Assembly (NCBI RefSeq): GCF_024707545.1
Contig: NZ_CP062229.1
Location: forward strand, 186,001-250,000
DNA: 64,000 nt
Direction of reading: 5' to 3'
Source of the DNA: Mesorhizobium onobrychidis
GTDB taxonomy: Bacteria > Pseudomonadota > Alphaproteobacteria > Rhizobiales > Rhizobiaceae
Notes under the pieces: model-generated
Told to the model about the DNA's origin: nothing
What the model saw: the letters and a program-made list of their open reading frames with translations, nothing else
Database searches by the model: none
Shown here: piece after piece, positions 41,315 through 52,021 of the stretch
Layout of the letters: the number at the start of each line of letters is the position of its first letter
Position numbering within the stretch: position 1 is the stretch's first letter
Made by a program: the position numbers and the translations under genes

Positions 41315-43765
41315 TCACTCCGCCGCCTGCGCGAAGCCGACCGAAGCCATCGGCCGGAACTCGTGCTTGTCTTTGCCGGAAACGCGTTCCGACCAAGGGT
41401 CGACTTGGGCGAATTTCTGCGAAAAGACGAAGCGGTCGAAATAGGCCCTGCGCTTCTCGCCATCGTCCATGATCTGGCGCTTGATCTCGGCGATTCCGAT
41501 GCGCTTGGCCCATTTGTAGATGCGCTCGAGATACCGGCCCTGTTCGCGATACATCTGCGTCAGCGCCACGATATGTTCCAGCGCCTCGTCCTCGGTTTTG
41601 ACCAGGCCGAGCACCTCGGTGCCCTTGATGTCGAGGCCGGCGGCCCCGGCGAAATGGATCTCGTAGCCTGAATCGACGCAGATCACGCCGACATCCTTGC
41701 AGGTCGCCTCGGCGCAGTTCCTCGGGCAGCCCGACACCGCCATCTTGACCTTGGCCGGCGTCCAAGAGCCCCACATGAATTTCTCGATACGGACACCGAA
41801 TCCCGTCGAATCCTGCGTGCCGAAGCGGCACCAGTCCGAACCGACGCAGGTCTTTACCGTGCGCAGTCCCTTGGCATAGGCGTGGCCGGAGACGAAGCCG
41901 GCCTGGCCGAGATCGGCCCACACCGCCGGCAGGTCCTCCTTGCGGATGCCGAGCATGTCGATGCGCTGTCCGCCGGTGACCTTGACCATTGGAATTTCGA
42001 ACTTGTCGACGACGTCAGCAATGGCGCGCAGTTCGGCGGCATTGGTGACGCCGCCCCACATGCGCGGCACCACCGAATAGGTACCGTCCTTCTGAATGTT
42101 GGCGTGGACGCGCTCGTTGATGAAGCGCGACTGGTAGTCGTCGGCATACTCGTCCGGCCAGTCGCAGACGAGATAGTAGTTGAGCGCCGGCCGGCATTTG
42201 GCGCAGCCGCAGGAGGTGGTCCATTCCAGTTCCTGCATGACGGCGGGAATGGTTTTCAGGCCCTTGGCCTTGATCAGCCGGCGAACCTCGTCATGGCCGA
42301 GCGTGGTGCAGCCGCACATCGGTTGCACTGCCGCCGGATTGTATTTGTCGCCGATGGTCAGCACCATCAGCTTTTCGACCAGCCCGGTGCAGGAGCCGCA
42401 GGAAGCGGACGCCTTGGTGTGCGCACGCACGTCGTCGAGCGAGGTCAGGCCCTTGGCCGTGATTGCGCCTGATATCTTTCCTTTGCAAACGCCGTTGCAG
42501 CCGCAGATTTCCGCATCATCCGGCAAGGCTGCAACGGCCGCCATAGGGTCCAGGGAGGCGCCTCCCTGGTATGACTGGCCGAAGATAAGCGTGTCGCGCA
42601 TTTGCGATATGTCGGTCTGCTTCTTCTTGAGGTCGTTGAACCAGGCGCCGTCCGCCGTCTCGCCGTAGAGCACGGTGCCGATGATGCGGTCATCCCTAAG
42701 CACCAGCCGCTTGTAGACGCCGGCGGCGGCATCGCGCAGCACGATCTCCTGGCGGTCCTCGCCCTCGGCGAAGTCGCCGAGCGAGAACAGTTCGATACCG
42801 GTGACCTTGAGCTTGGTCGGCGTATCCATATGGACGAAAGCCGCCGCCTCGTTGCCGGCAAGCTGGCTGGCTGCGACGCGCGCCATCTCGTAGAGCGGCG
42901 CGACCAGCCCGTAGACCTGTCCGTTGACCTCCGCGCATTCGCCGAGCGCATAAATGTCAGGATCGTTGCTGCGCATGCCGGCGTCGACGACGATGCCGCG
43001 GTTGACGGCAATGCCGGCTTCCTTCGCCAGCGCCGCATTCGGCCTGATGCCCACCGCCATGACGACGAGCGTCGCCGGGATGATGGTTCCGTCGGCGAGT
43101 TCCACCTGCTCGACCTTGCCCTTGCCTGTGATCGCCTGGGTGTTGGCCTTGGTGATGACCTTGATGCCGCGCTGCTCGACGGCGCGCTGCAAGAGATAGC
43201 CGGCGGCCGGATCGAGCTGGCGCTCCATCAGCGTCGGCATGACATGCAGCACGGTGACGTCCATGCCTTGCGAGTTCAAGCCCGCTGCCGCCTCCAGCCC
43301 GAGCAGACCGCCGCCGATGACCACGGCCTTGGCCCGCGACTGGGCGGCAAGCAGCATGGCCTGAACGTCATCTAGATCGCGATAGGTGAGCACGCCCGGC
43401 AGATCGTGGCCGGGCACCGGAATGATGAACGGCACCGAGCCGGTGGCGATGACGAGCTTGTCGTAGGGCTCGGTGACGCCGTGGTCGGAAGTGACGGTCT
43501 TTGCCGTCCGGTCGATGGCGACGATCTTGTGGCCCTTGTAGAGCGTGATGCCGTTGGCGATGTACCAGCCGTCGCCATGGATGATGATTTCCTCAAAGGC
43601 CTTCTCGCCGGACAGAACCGGCGACAGCATGATGCGGTCGTAATTGACCCGCGGCTCGGCGTTGAAGATGGTGACCTGGTAGCGACCGGGCGCCTGTTCG
43701 AATAGGTGCTCCAGCATCCGCCCGGGCGCCATGCCGTTGCCGATGATGACGAGTTTTTCGGTCAT
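41315..43765 (-). CDS. nirB: nitrite reductase (NADH) large subunit
   Basis: 816 residues, the normal NirB size. The N-terminal half is an FAD/NAD oxidoreductase (LVIIGNGMAPGRMLEHL; VVIGGGLLGLEAAAGL). CGCNGVCKGKI and CGSCTGL are BFD-like [2Fe-2S] sites, followed by CGCAKCRPALNY. The C-terminal half carries siroheme and [4Fe-4S]: GSDWCRFGTQDS and AVSGCPRNCAEATCKD. It reduces nitrite to ammonium with NADH as donor, in the cytosol. It follows the nitrate transporter ATPase gene by 4 bp. Confidence 0.95.
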   Translation of the reverse strand: MTEKLVIIGNGMAPGRMLEHLFEQAPGRYQVTIFNAEPRVNYDRIMLSPVLSGEKAFEEIIIHGDGWYIANGITLYKGHKIVAIDRTAKTVTSDHGVTEPYDKLVIATGSVPFIIPVPGHDLPGVLTYRDLDDVQAMLLAAQSRAKAVVIGGGLLGLEAAAGLNSQGMDVTVLHVMPTLMERQLDPAAGYLLQRAVEQRGIKVITKANTQAITGKGKVEQVELADGTIIPATLVVMAVGIRPNAALAKEAGIAVNRGIVVDAGMRSNDPDIYALGECAEVNGQVYGLVAPLYEMARVAASQLAGNEAAAFVHMDTPTKLKVTGIELFSLGDFAEGEDRQEIVLRDAAAGVYKRLVLRDDRIIGTVLYGETADGAWFNDLKKKQTDISQMRDTLIFGQSYQGGASLDPMAAVAALPDDAEICGCNGVCKGKISGAITAKGLTSLDDVRAHTKASASCGSCTGLVEKLMVLTIGDKYNPAAVQPMCGCTTLGHDEVRRLIKAKGLKTIPAVMQELEWTTSCGCAKCRPALNYYLVCDWPDEYADDYQSRFINERVHANIQKDGTYSVVPRMWGGVTNAAELRAIADVVDKFEIPMVKVTGGQRIDMLGIRKEDLPAVWADLGQAGFVSGHAYAKGLRTVKTCVGSDWCRFGTQDSTGFGVRIEKFMWGSWTPAKVKMAVSGCPRNCAEATCKDVGVICVDSGYEIHFAGAAGLDIKGTEVLGLVKTEDEALEHIVALTQMYREQGRYLERIYKWAKRIGIAEIKRQIMDDGEKRRAYFDRFVFSQKFAQVDPWSERVSGKDKHEFRPMASVGFAQAAE

Positions 43766-43769
43766 TGAG

Positions 43770-44567
43770 CTACTCCGCGGCTTCGACGAAGCGGTGGCGT
43801 TCGTAGAGGAACTTCAGCACCGCCTCGCGGCAGCGCAGGAAGGTCCGGTCGGAGGACAGCTCGACGCGGTGGCGCGGCCGGGCCAGCGGCACGGGAAGCA
43901 CCTCGCCGATGGTCGCCGCCGGACCGTTGGTCATCATGACGATGCGATCGGACAACAGCACCGCCTCGTCGACGTCGTGGGTGATCATGATCGTCGTCGA
44001 GCCAAGCCTCGAATGGATATCCATCACCGCGTCCTGCAGATGCGCGCGCGTCAGCGCGTCGAGCGCACCGAACGGTTCGTCGAGCAGCAGGATCTTCGGT
44101 TCCATGGCCAACGCGCGGGCGATGCCGACGCGCTGCTTCATGCCGCCCGATATCTCAGCGGGCCGCTTGTCCCTGGCATGTGCCATCTGCACGAGGTCGA
44201 GATTGCGCATGATCCAGTCGTGCCGTTCGGCCCGGCTCCTGGTGCGGCCGAAGACCTTAGACACCGCCAGGTTGATGTTTTCGTAGACGGTGAGCCATGG
44301 CAGCAGGCTGTGGTTCTGGAACACCACGGCGCGTTCAGGACCAGGGCTGTCGACCTCCTTGTCTTCGAGCAGGACCGCGCCGGCGGTCACTTTCGTCAGT
44401 CCGGCGATCAGGTTGAGCAAGGTCGACTTGCCGCAGCCGGAATGGCCGATGATCGAGACGAATTCGCCCTTGTCGATCGTCAGCCGGATGCCCTTCAGCA
44501 CCTCGCTGACCTGGCCGCCGCGGGCGAAGGACTTGTCGATATGGTCGAGTTTCAGATAGGCCGTCAT
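43770..44567 (-). CDS. nrtD: nitrate ABC transporter ATP-binding protein
   Basis: 265 residues from ATG 44567 (TGAGGAGAGG ribosome-binding site). SIIGHSGCGKSTLLNLIAG is Walker A, AVVFQNHSLLPWLTV the Q-loop, ISGGMKQRVGIARALAMEPKILLLDEPFGALDALTR the signature and Walker B, and MITHDVDEAVLLSDRIVMMTNGP the H-loop. The style is that of NrtD/SsuB-type ATPases. Acts with nrtB at the inner membrane face. Starts 10 bp after nrtB. The alternative label NrtC is possible, but the NrtC solute-binding fusion domain is absent. Confidence 0.9.
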   Translation of the reverse strand: MTAYLKLDHIDKSFARGGQVSEVLKGIRLTIDKGEFVSIIGHSGCGKSTLLNLIAGLTKVTAGAVLLEDKEVDSPGPERAVVFQNHSLLPWLTVYENINLAVSKVFGRTRSRAERHDWIMRNLDLVQMAHARDKRPAEISGGMKQRVGIARALAMEPKILLLDEPFGALDALTRAHLQDAVMDIHSRLGSTTIMITHDVDEAVLLSDRIVMMTNGPAATIGEVLPVPLARPRHRVELSSDRTFLRCREAVLKFLYERHRFVEAAE

Positions 44568-44577
44568 TGCCCTCTCC

Positions 44578-45474
44578 TCACTTTGCCGTTGTGCCGCGGG
44601 TGACGAAGGCGCCGACCGCCGCGACCAGGCGATCGAGGCAAAAGCCGGTGACGCCGATATAGGCGAGCGCAACGATGATGTCGGGCAGCCGCGACGAGTT
44701 CCAGGCGTCCCAGATGAAGAAGCCGATGCCGACGCCGCCTGTCAGCATTTCGGCGGCAACGATGGCGAGCCAGGACAGGCCGATGCCGATGCGCAGGCCG
44801 GTGAAGATGTAAGGTGCCGCGGCCGGCACCATGATCTTCACGAAGAATTCGAGCTGGTTGAGCCTGAGGATGCGGGAGACGTTGCGATAGTCCTCTGGAA
44901 TGTTGCGGACGCCTACGGCGGTGTTGATGATCACCGGCCAGATCGAGGTGATGAAGATGACGAAGATCGCCGACGGGCTGGAATCGCGGAAAGCGGCCAG
45001 CGACAGCGGCAGCCAGGCGAGCGGCGGCACGGTGCGCAGGATCTGGAACACAGGGTCGAGGCCGCGCATCGCCCAGATCGACTGGCCGACCAGAGCGCCG
45101 AGCGCGACGCCGACGATTGCAGCCAAGCCGAAGCCGATGGCGACGCGCTGCAGCGAGATCAGCACCCGCCAGGCCAGTCCGATATCCTGCGGACCATAGT
45201 CGAAGAACGGATGGGCGATCAGATCGTAGGCCTCGTTCCATACCTGGCTAGGTGGCGGCAAGCTGGCGTTGGGCGACGAGCAGGCGATCTGCCAGATGAC
45301 GAGCATGACGACGATGACGATTGCCGGCGGTACCAGCGTGCTCGCCAGCTTGCCGGCGATCGCGGCGGGATCGAAGCGGCGCCTCACCTTGGCGGTGAAA
45401 GCTATGACCTCTGCGGGCTTGGCAGGCGTGGGGAACGCCTTGACCTTGGTGTCCTCGATGGCTTGGATAGACAT
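44578..45474 (-). CDS. nrtB: nitrate ABC transporter permease
   Basis: 298 residues from ATG 45474 with AAGGAG upstream. About six hydrophobic helices, including VPPAIVIVVMLVIWQIACSS and IGFGLAAIVGVALGALVG, and a cytoplasmic EAA-type loop (YRNVSRILRLNQLEFFVKIMVPAAAPYIFTGLRIGIGLSW) that docks the ATPase. NrtB-like binding-protein-dependent permease. Codons upstream in the same frame are a shadow of nrtA. It starts 65 bp after nrtA and is followed by the ATPase gene. Confidence 0.9.
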   Translation of the reverse strand: MSIQAIEDTKVKAFPTPAKPAEVIAFTAKVRRRFDPAAIAGKLASTLVPPAIVIVVMLVIWQIACSSPNASLPPPSQVWNEAYDLIAHPFFDYGPQDIGLAWRVLISLQRVAIGFGLAAIVGVALGALVGQSIWAMRGLDPVFQILRTVPPLAWLPLSLAAFRDSSPSAIFVIFITSIWPVIINTAVGVRNIPEDYRNVSRILRLNQLEFFVKIMVPAAAPYIFTGLRIGIGLSWLAIVAAEMLTGGVGIGFFIWDAWNSSRLPDIIVALAYIGVTGFCLDRLVAAVGAFVTRGTTAK

Positions 45475-45539
45475 TTCGCAAAAAGCTCCTTGAGCATTGG
45501 CGTGAAAGGCGGCGCCACTGGCGCCGCTTGCCGGCGACG

Positions 45540-46856
45540 TCAGGCCGATGCCTTGATCTTCAGGCTGTCGAGATAGGCGGACGGATTGGCCGGATCGAAG
45601 ATCTTGCCGTCGAAGAAGGTCTCGACGCCGCGCGATGAAGACGCAGGGATGTCGGCCGCAGCGACGCCGAGATCCTTCGCCGCCTCGCGCCACAGATCTT
45701 CGCGGTTGACTTGATCGACCAGCGCCTTGATGTCGGTGGTCGCCGCGAATTTGCCCCAGCGGATGTTTTCGGCGAGGAACCAGCTGTCGTGGCTCTTGAA
45801 CGGATAGGACACACCGCCCTTCCAGAACTTCATGTAGAGGTCGGTGCCGGTGGCGACGCGGTCGTTGCCGTAATTGATGTCGCCCTTGAGGCGGCCGATG
45901 ATGTCGGCGGTCGGCACGTTCATCCATTGCCGCTTGCCGATGATGGCCGCCATCTCGTCCTTGTTTTCCATGGCTTCGCACCATTGCTGGGCTTCCATGA
46001 CGGCCATCAGGATCGCCTTGGTGGCGTTCGGGTTCTTGTCGATGAAGGCGGCGCGCAGGCCGAGCGCCTTTTCCGGATGGCCTTTCCACAACTCGCCCGT
46101 GGTGGCGGCGGTGAAGCCGACGCCCTGATGGACAAGTTGCTCGTTCCATGGCTCGCCGACGCAGAACACGTCCATGTTGCCGACCTTCATGTTGGCGACC
46201 ATCTGCGGCGGCGGCACAACGATGGTCGAGACATCCTTGTCGGGATCGATGCCGCCGGCAGCCAGCCAGTAGCGCAACCAGAGATCATGGGTGCCGCCCG
46301 GGAAGGTCATGGCGGCTTTCACCTCCTTGCCTTCGGCCTTCTTGGCCGCAAAGGCGTCCTTCAGCTTGGAGGCATCGAGGCCGACGCCGGTGCCGGCATA
46401 TTCCTGCGCGACGGAAATTGCCTGGCAGTCGTAGTTGAGCCGCGCCACAATCGCCATCGGCATCGGCTGGTTGTTCTGCGTCACCTTGCCGGTGTGCATC
46501 AGGTAGGGCATCGGCGTCAGGATATGGGCGCCGTCGATGCCGTTGGCTTCGCCGCCGAGCATCAGATTGTCGCGTGTCGCGCCCCAGGAGGCCTGCTTGA
46601 GCACTTCGACATCGGGCATGCCGAATTTTTCGAACAGGCCCTTCTCCTTGGCGATCATCAGCGGCGCTGCATCGGTCAGCGCGATGAAGCCGAGCTTGGC
46701 GCCTGTGACTTCCGGCGCTGCCGTTGCCGCATAGGCGCCGGACGGCAACAGCGCGCGCGCCGCCGCCAGTGTTGCCGCGGTGGCCGCGCTCATCATCAGG
46801 AAATCGCGGCGCGTTACGCCCGTGAGGGCGGATTGGGTTTTGATGCGTTTCGTCAT
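45540..46856 (-). CDS. nrtA: nitrate ABC transporter substrate-binding protein (Tat-exported)
   Basis: 438 residues. The leader TRRDFLMMSAATAATLAAARALLPSGAYA is a twin-arginine signal, so the protein is exported folded to the periplasm. The mature part has the NrtA/CmpA pattern: ALTDAAPLMIAKEKGLFEKFG, WGATRDNLMLGGEANGIDGAH, IVVPPPQMVANMKVGNMDVFCVGEPWNEQLV. It binds nitrate or nitrite for import. Two close starts exist (46862 and 46856); the GGAG spacing favours 46856. The mRNA leader upstream has a hairpin and T-run resembling a terminator, fitting NasT antitermination control. Confidence 0.9.
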   Translation of the reverse strand: MTKRIKTQSALTGVTRRDFLMMSAATAATLAAARALLPSGAYAATAAPEVTGAKLGFIALTDAAPLMIAKEKGLFEKFGMPDVEVLKQASWGATRDNLMLGGEANGIDGAHILTPMPYLMHTGKVTQNNQPMPMAIVARLNYDCQAISVAQEYAGTGVGLDASKLKDAFAAKKAEGKEVKAAMTFPGGTHDLWLRYWLAAGGIDPDKDVSTIVVPPPQMVANMKVGNMDVFCVGEPWNEQLVHQGVGFTAATTGELWKGHPEKALGLRAAFIDKNPNATKAILMAVMEAQQWCEAMENKDEMAAIIGKRQWMNVPTADIIGRLKGDINYGNDRVATGTDLYMKFWKGGVSYPFKSHDSWFLAENIRWGKFAATTDIKALVDQVNREDLWREAAKDLGVAAADIPASSSRGVETFFDGKIFDPANPSAYLDSLKIKASA

Positions 46857-47209
46857 CGTCATCTCCGTTGGGCGCGGCTTGGGATCTGCGCCGTCGATTG
46901 CGTGTTCGACCAAAACAAAAAAGCCGCCGGCCAGGCCGCCGCGTCCGTTGATCCGGATCGCGTGTTGACCTGAGCGGCAGCTTTGCCTGTGGCGCCCGCC
47001 ATTGGACGCCGTATTCAATGGCCTGAAGGCCTATGGATTACTATGCAGGAACCGTGCCAGTTTGAAGAAACGGTAGATTCAGCAATGAAAACAATCGAGT
47101 GAGCGGGCGTAAAGGCTGGAGCGCCAGATTGTCGATGCTCATGCGACAGTCACGTTCATTGTGCAGCGGCACAAAAATTGTGCAGTGCACGATAATGCGC
47201 AAGGAATGC
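46857..47209. other. nas leader and intergenic region between nasS and nrtA
   Basis: 353 bp with no supportable gene, between two same-strand genes. It holds the leader hairpins described at 46915-46981. Two TTGTGC-type elements lie nearer nasS (47159-47173 and 47178-47192), like the candidate operator before nasT (49076-49090). The promoter of the nrtA-nasA transcript must lie here. Confidence 0.5.
46915..46981 (-). promoter_or_regulatory. putative NasT-responsive leader terminator upstream of nrtA
   Basis: Read on the minus strand, GCTGCCG (46981-46975) can pair with CGGCGGC (46929-46923), and a run of six T follows (46922-46917), then TTTTG. This terminator-like hairpin lies about 60 bp before nrtA. 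An upstream stem CCATTG/CAATGG on the same leader is another hairpin. NasT (ANTAR domain) usually prevents termination at such a site when nitrate is present. The structure is my reading by eye, not computed. Confidence 0.45.
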
Positions 47210-48448
47210 TCAACCCGTCGGCGTTGCCCAGTCGCGGATGGCGAGATAGTCGTCGATCCTGTCCGGATCGAAGATGCGGCCGTCGAAGAAACCATCCGGA
47301 CCAAGGACGAGGCTGGCGCCCGCCGAGCCGACCGGCGTGGCAGCGGTCAGGGCCCCCTCGACCTTGGCATTGGCTCCCGGCAGAGCGACGCCGAGCGGCT
47401 TCAGCGCTGCGCGATAGAGGTCGGGCCGGTAGGTGTCGCGCGCGAGCGCCATGTGGGCAGCGCTGTGCTTGACCTGCCCCCAACGGACCATCTGCGTGTA
47501 GAACCACAGCGCATGGCTCTTCCACGGAAAATTCGCCGCCTTGCCGAAAGGAAGAAAGAAGTCCTCGACGCTCAATTCCGCGACCCCGCCCAGCGCAAGA
47601 TGTCCGGTCAGGATCGGCATCAGCAGCGCCGGCGAAACGCCGAGGAAGGAAGGCTGCGCCATCAGGGCGGCCAGTTCACCGCGGTTTGCCGGATCCTGGC
47701 ACCAGCGCGCAGCATGATGCAGCGCACGCAACAGGGCCGAAAGGGCCTCCGGGTGTTTTTCGGCCCAGGCCTTGCGCACGCCGACGACTTTCTCGGGGCT
47801 GGTCTTCCAGATAGCGGCCTTGACCGTGGCGATATGGCCGGTGCCGGCGACGACCGAGGCGCTGTTCCAGGGTTCGCCGACGCAGTAGCCGTCGATCCTG
47901 CCGGCGGCGAGTGCGTCGGCCATGAAGGGCGGCGGCACGATGACGATTTCTATTTCGCGCGACGGATCGATGCCGCAGGCCGCGAGCCAGTAGCGCAGTT
48001 CGTAATTATGCCCCGAGTGCGGATGCACGACCGCAAAGCGCATCGGCTCGCGACCGGCATTTGCCCGTTCACGGATCAGCGCTCCCAGGGCCTTGCCGGC
48101 TCGCGCCGGATCGAGGTCGGGCAAGGCGCCGTGCGTGGCCATGCCCGTCCAGAGCGTGTTCGAAACCGTTACGCAGTTGCCGCCCAGTCCCAGCGAGAAC
48201 GGCACGATCGTGTCGGAGGCGAGTGGGGTGAGCCCCAGATTGCAGGCGATCGGCATCGGTCCCAGCATATGCGCCAGGTCGAAATGTCCGATCGCAATGC
48301 GATCGCGGATGTTGGCCCAGGACGTTTCGCGACTGAGCGTCAGGTCGACGCCTTCGCGCGCGGCAAAGCCGATCTCCCTCGCTGCGACAAGAACGGCACT
48401 GTCGAAGAGCGGTATGAAACCGGCATTGATCTGGTGTTCGGCCGCCAT
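47210..48448 (-). CDS. nasS: NasS-type nitrate sensor (substrate-binding-like, no signal peptide)
   Basis: 412 residues; ATG 48448 begins 2 bp after the nasT stop. The fold and motifs are those of NrtA (IPLFDSAVLVAAREIGFAAREGV; SWANIRDRIAIGHFDLAHML; IVPPPFMADALAAGRIDGYCVGEPWNSASVV), but the sequence begins directly with MAAEHQINAGFIPLF and lacks any export signal. That is the hallmark of cytosolic NasS, which binds nitrate and releases NasT so that NasT can act on the nas leader RNA. The gene pair nasT-nasS lies immediately upstream of the structural operon, as usual in alphaproteobacteria. Confidence 0.88.
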   Translation of the reverse strand: MAAEHQINAGFIPLFDSAVLVAAREIGFAAREGVDLTLSRETSWANIRDRIAIGHFDLAHMLGPMPIACNLGLTPLASDTIVPFSLGLGGNCVTVSNTLWTGMATHGALPDLDPARAGKALGALIRERANAGREPMRFAVVHPHSGHNYELRYWLAACGIDPSREIEIVIVPPPFMADALAAGRIDGYCVGEPWNSASVVAGTGHIATVKAAIWKTSPEKVVGVRKAWAEKHPEALSALLRALHHAARWCQDPANRGELAALMAQPSFLGVSPALLMPILTGHLALGGVAELSVEDFFLPFGKAANFPWKSHALWFYTQMVRWGQVKHSAAHMALARDTYRPDLYRAALKPLGVALPGANAKVEGALTAATPVGSAGASLVLGPDGFFDGRIFDPDRIDDYLAIRDWATPTG

Positions 48449-48450
48449 GC

Positions 48451-49050
48451 TCAACTCTCTCCGGGATCCAGAAGGCCTGCCGCCGTCACCAGGCTCTGCG
48501 CGATTTCGCTGATCTTGCGGTTCTGGTTCATGGCGGTCTTGCGCAAAAGCGTATAGGCGGCGTCCTCCGACAGGCCGCGCGACCTCATCAGGATGCCCTT
48601 GGCACGGTCGATGACCTTGCGGTCCTCCAATTCACTGCGGGCTTCTTCCAGTTCGCGCGCCATCCGCGAGAATGCGTTGAAGCGGCTGATCGCCATGTCG
48701 AGAATCGGCTTGACGCGCTCCTGGCGCAGCCCGTCGACGACATAGGCGGAGACCCCTGCTTCCACCGCAGCTTCGATCGAAGCCTGATCCGACCGATCGA
48801 CGAACATGGCGATCGGCCGCTTCACGACGCGCGAAAGCTGAAACATGTTTTCAAGCATGTCGCGGTTGGGGTTTTCGAGGTCGATGACGATTACGTCCGG
48901 TTCGATCTCGGCGATCCGCCGCGCTATTCCGGCAACATCGTGAACGACCGTGACCTGCTCATGCCCGGCCTCCCGCAATCCCGCCTCAATGATGGAGGCG
49001 CGGATGTGGTTTTCGTCGATCACCAGGACGGTGAGGGATTTCCGGATCAT
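48451..49050 (-). CDS. nasT: NasT-type ANTAR antiterminator
   Basis: 199 residues from ATG 49050. The N-terminal half is a receiver-like domain: LTVLVIDENHIRASIIEAGL and IVIDLENPNRDMLE (the acidic site is atypical, as in NasT). The C-terminal half is ANTAR: LEDRKVIDRAKGILMRSRGLSEDAAYTLLRKTAMNQNRKISEIAQSLV, the RNA-binding three-helix motif. NasT binds leader RNA hairpins of the nas operon and stops early termination when NasS has bound nitrate. It is followed 2 bp later by nasS. An operator-like element TTGTGCAATGCGGCA is 25-40 bp upstream. Confidence 0.92.
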   Translation of the reverse strand: MIRKSLTVLVIDENHIRASIIEAGLREAGHEQVTVVHDVAGIARRIAEIEPDVIVIDLENPNRDMLENMFQLSRVVKRPIAMFVDRSDQASIEAAVEAGVSAYVVDGLRQERVKPILDMAISRFNAFSRMARELEEARSELEDRKVIDRAKGILMRSRGLSEDAAYTLLRKTAMNQNRKISEIAQSLVTAAGLLDPGES

Positions 49051-49075
49051 GCCGCATTTTGCGCACGCCGCGCGA

Positions 49076-49090
49076 TTGTGCAATGCGGCA
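49076..49090 (+). promoter_or_regulatory. candidate operator upstream of nasT, TTGTGCAATGCGGCA
   Basis: Differs from the element before the acyltransferase (5562-5576) at one position of 15. It lies in the nasT promoter region. The same TTGTGC core recurs twice in the nasS-nrtA gap. Confidence 0.35.
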
Positions 49091-49249
49091 TGGTGAGAAT
49101 TGACGCAGTTATCGCTTCGGGGACTGCCATATGTTCGCAGAGCTGACCCGTTAAGCTACCATTCATAGGGTCTACTTTGCTTTTGTATCCCCTGCGCTAT
49201 TTTTCAGTTTGCGAACCTTGTCTCGCTGGCTAGAAGATTGGAGGTTTCC

Positions 49250-49571
49250 ATGGATCGGCGATCATTTTTGACACGAATGTTTGGCATTGCTGGGGGCAGC
49301 AGCCCTTGCGAACGCAGTTCGGCCAAGCAGTGCGGTCGCCGGCGTACCGGGCGCCAGAAGCGGCATTCTCGATGAACTCGACGCGCCGGATACGGAAGCC
49401 TTCGAGGATGAAGATACTCAAGCGGAGCCGGTCCGCCATCGGCGCTGGCACCGCAGGCCGCGGCGCAGGCGGCGCGCTTGGAGAAGGATCTGCCGTCGTT
49501 ACTGGCGAAAAGGCTATCGGCGCGTCCGGTGCCGTCGCAGGCGTGTTTGGGTCTGGGATTGGTATTATTAG
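49250..49571 (+). pseudogene. frameshifted Tat-signal arginine-rich protein gene
   Basis: ATG 49250 follows GGAGG and begins MDRRSFLTRMFGIAG, a twin-arginine leader. After about base 49280 the sensible continuation (ALLGAAALANAVRPSSAVAGVPG, then LDELDAPDTEAFEDED, then a run of Arg/Trp such as RHRRWHRRPRRRRRAWRR) is in another frame, ending at 49571. In the first frame the product stops after 42 residues. So a one- or two-base indel near 49270-49285 breaks the gene, or the sequence has an error. The arginine- and tryptophan-rich C-terminus ending WVWDWYY resembles small secreted rhizobial proteins of unknown role. Function unknown. Confidence 0.6.
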
Positions 49572-49723
49572 CAGCTAGTGTGCTGAAAACCTTGGTGGTT
49601 GCCGGGGTTTTCAGTTTCAGACTAGCCGAAATACAGCGAAATTATTTCAGGGGACCCGCCCGATTTTGTTGGGCCTGCCAGTGATAGGCAGGTCTAAAGA
49701 GACTGATTTTCCCGAGAGAAAAC

Positions 49724-49799
<76 letters not shown>

Positions 49800-49970
49800 A
49801 CTCCCGGCAGTCAACCGGCGCCGTCGCCGGCGAAGAGATCCGGCGCGGGTTGAGACCGCGCCGTTAGTGCAGCGGCTTCTAACCCCGCCTTCCGTCAATA
49901 TCAAGCCTTCAAGAGCCGCTTTTTCTCAAGACGCCGCGAAAGTCGGCATGCGCTTGCGCCACAGGCCGGA

Positions 49971-50360
49971 TCAGACTTCGTCGTCGTCGTCGCCGACGCC
50001 GATCATGTCGGCGACATCGTCGTCTTCTTCCTCTTCGTCGGCGAGGAAAGTATCGTCGTCGTCATCGCCGAGGTCCACATCGTCCTCGTCTTCGCCGAGA
50101 TCGGGAAGATCGTCTGGTTTCGCATCCTCGTCCGCCTCTTCGAGCGAGACGACCTCGACGCCCTCTTCCTCCTCGGCGTCCACTTCCTTCTCGGCAACTT
50201 CCTCTTCCTCCTCAAGGGCGGCGATCTTGCCTTCCTCGAAATAGGAACGTGGATAGCTCTTGCCGGTATAGGGCGAGACGACCGGATCCTTGTTCAGGTC
50301 GTAGAATTTTTGACCCGTTTCGGGGTCGATGCGTTTGGTGCCAAGTTCGGGTTTTGCCAC
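49971..50360 (-). CDS. FYDLN acid domain protein (TIGR02300 family)
   Basis: 129 residues from GTG 50360 (GAGG upstream), giving the typical start AKPELGTKRIDPETGQKFYDLNKDP and VVSPYTGKSYPRSYFEE. The rest is an acidic tail: long runs of Glu and Asp with few hydrophobics (EEEEEVAEKEVDAEEEE and a long D/E tract), probably disordered. The family is conserved across alphaproteobacteria, with no established function. In-frame codons up to 50417 are not needed. It lies between tRNA-Ala and the divergent aroA gene. Confidence 0.8.
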   Translation of the reverse strand: MAKPELGTKRIDPETGQKFYDLNKDPVVSPYTGKSYPRSYFEEGKIAALEEEEEVAEKEVDAEEEEGVEVVSLEEADEDAKPDDLPDLGEDEDDVDLGDDDDDTFLADEEEEDDDVADMIGVGDDDDEV

Positions 50361-50492
50361 AGCAAGCCTCGTCGATGAAAGTTTGGTCCCCATAACCACA
50401 GTTTGCGGCGCTGTCAAAGCCTAAAGCCAGCCTCATAAATCGCCGTGTTGAGCGACCTCTCGCAAGGGGATGACCATTTCCGTCCGCCGTGA

Positions 50493-51914
<1,422 letters not shown>

Positions 51915-52021
51915 CGGTACTGCGAGCAGGATTTCCACGTTCAGCGCCAAACTAGCCGCGCCAGCGGTCTCGTGAGCGACTTTCGATTTCTTTGTAAGCA
52001 ACCGCGCAGGGGGGTGAGTGG

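Noticed and set aside
49478..49684. Small open frame after the frameshifted Tat-leader gene
   Set aside because: It overlaps the arginine-rich tail in another frame and has no ribosome-binding site; the frameshifted gene explains the sequence better.
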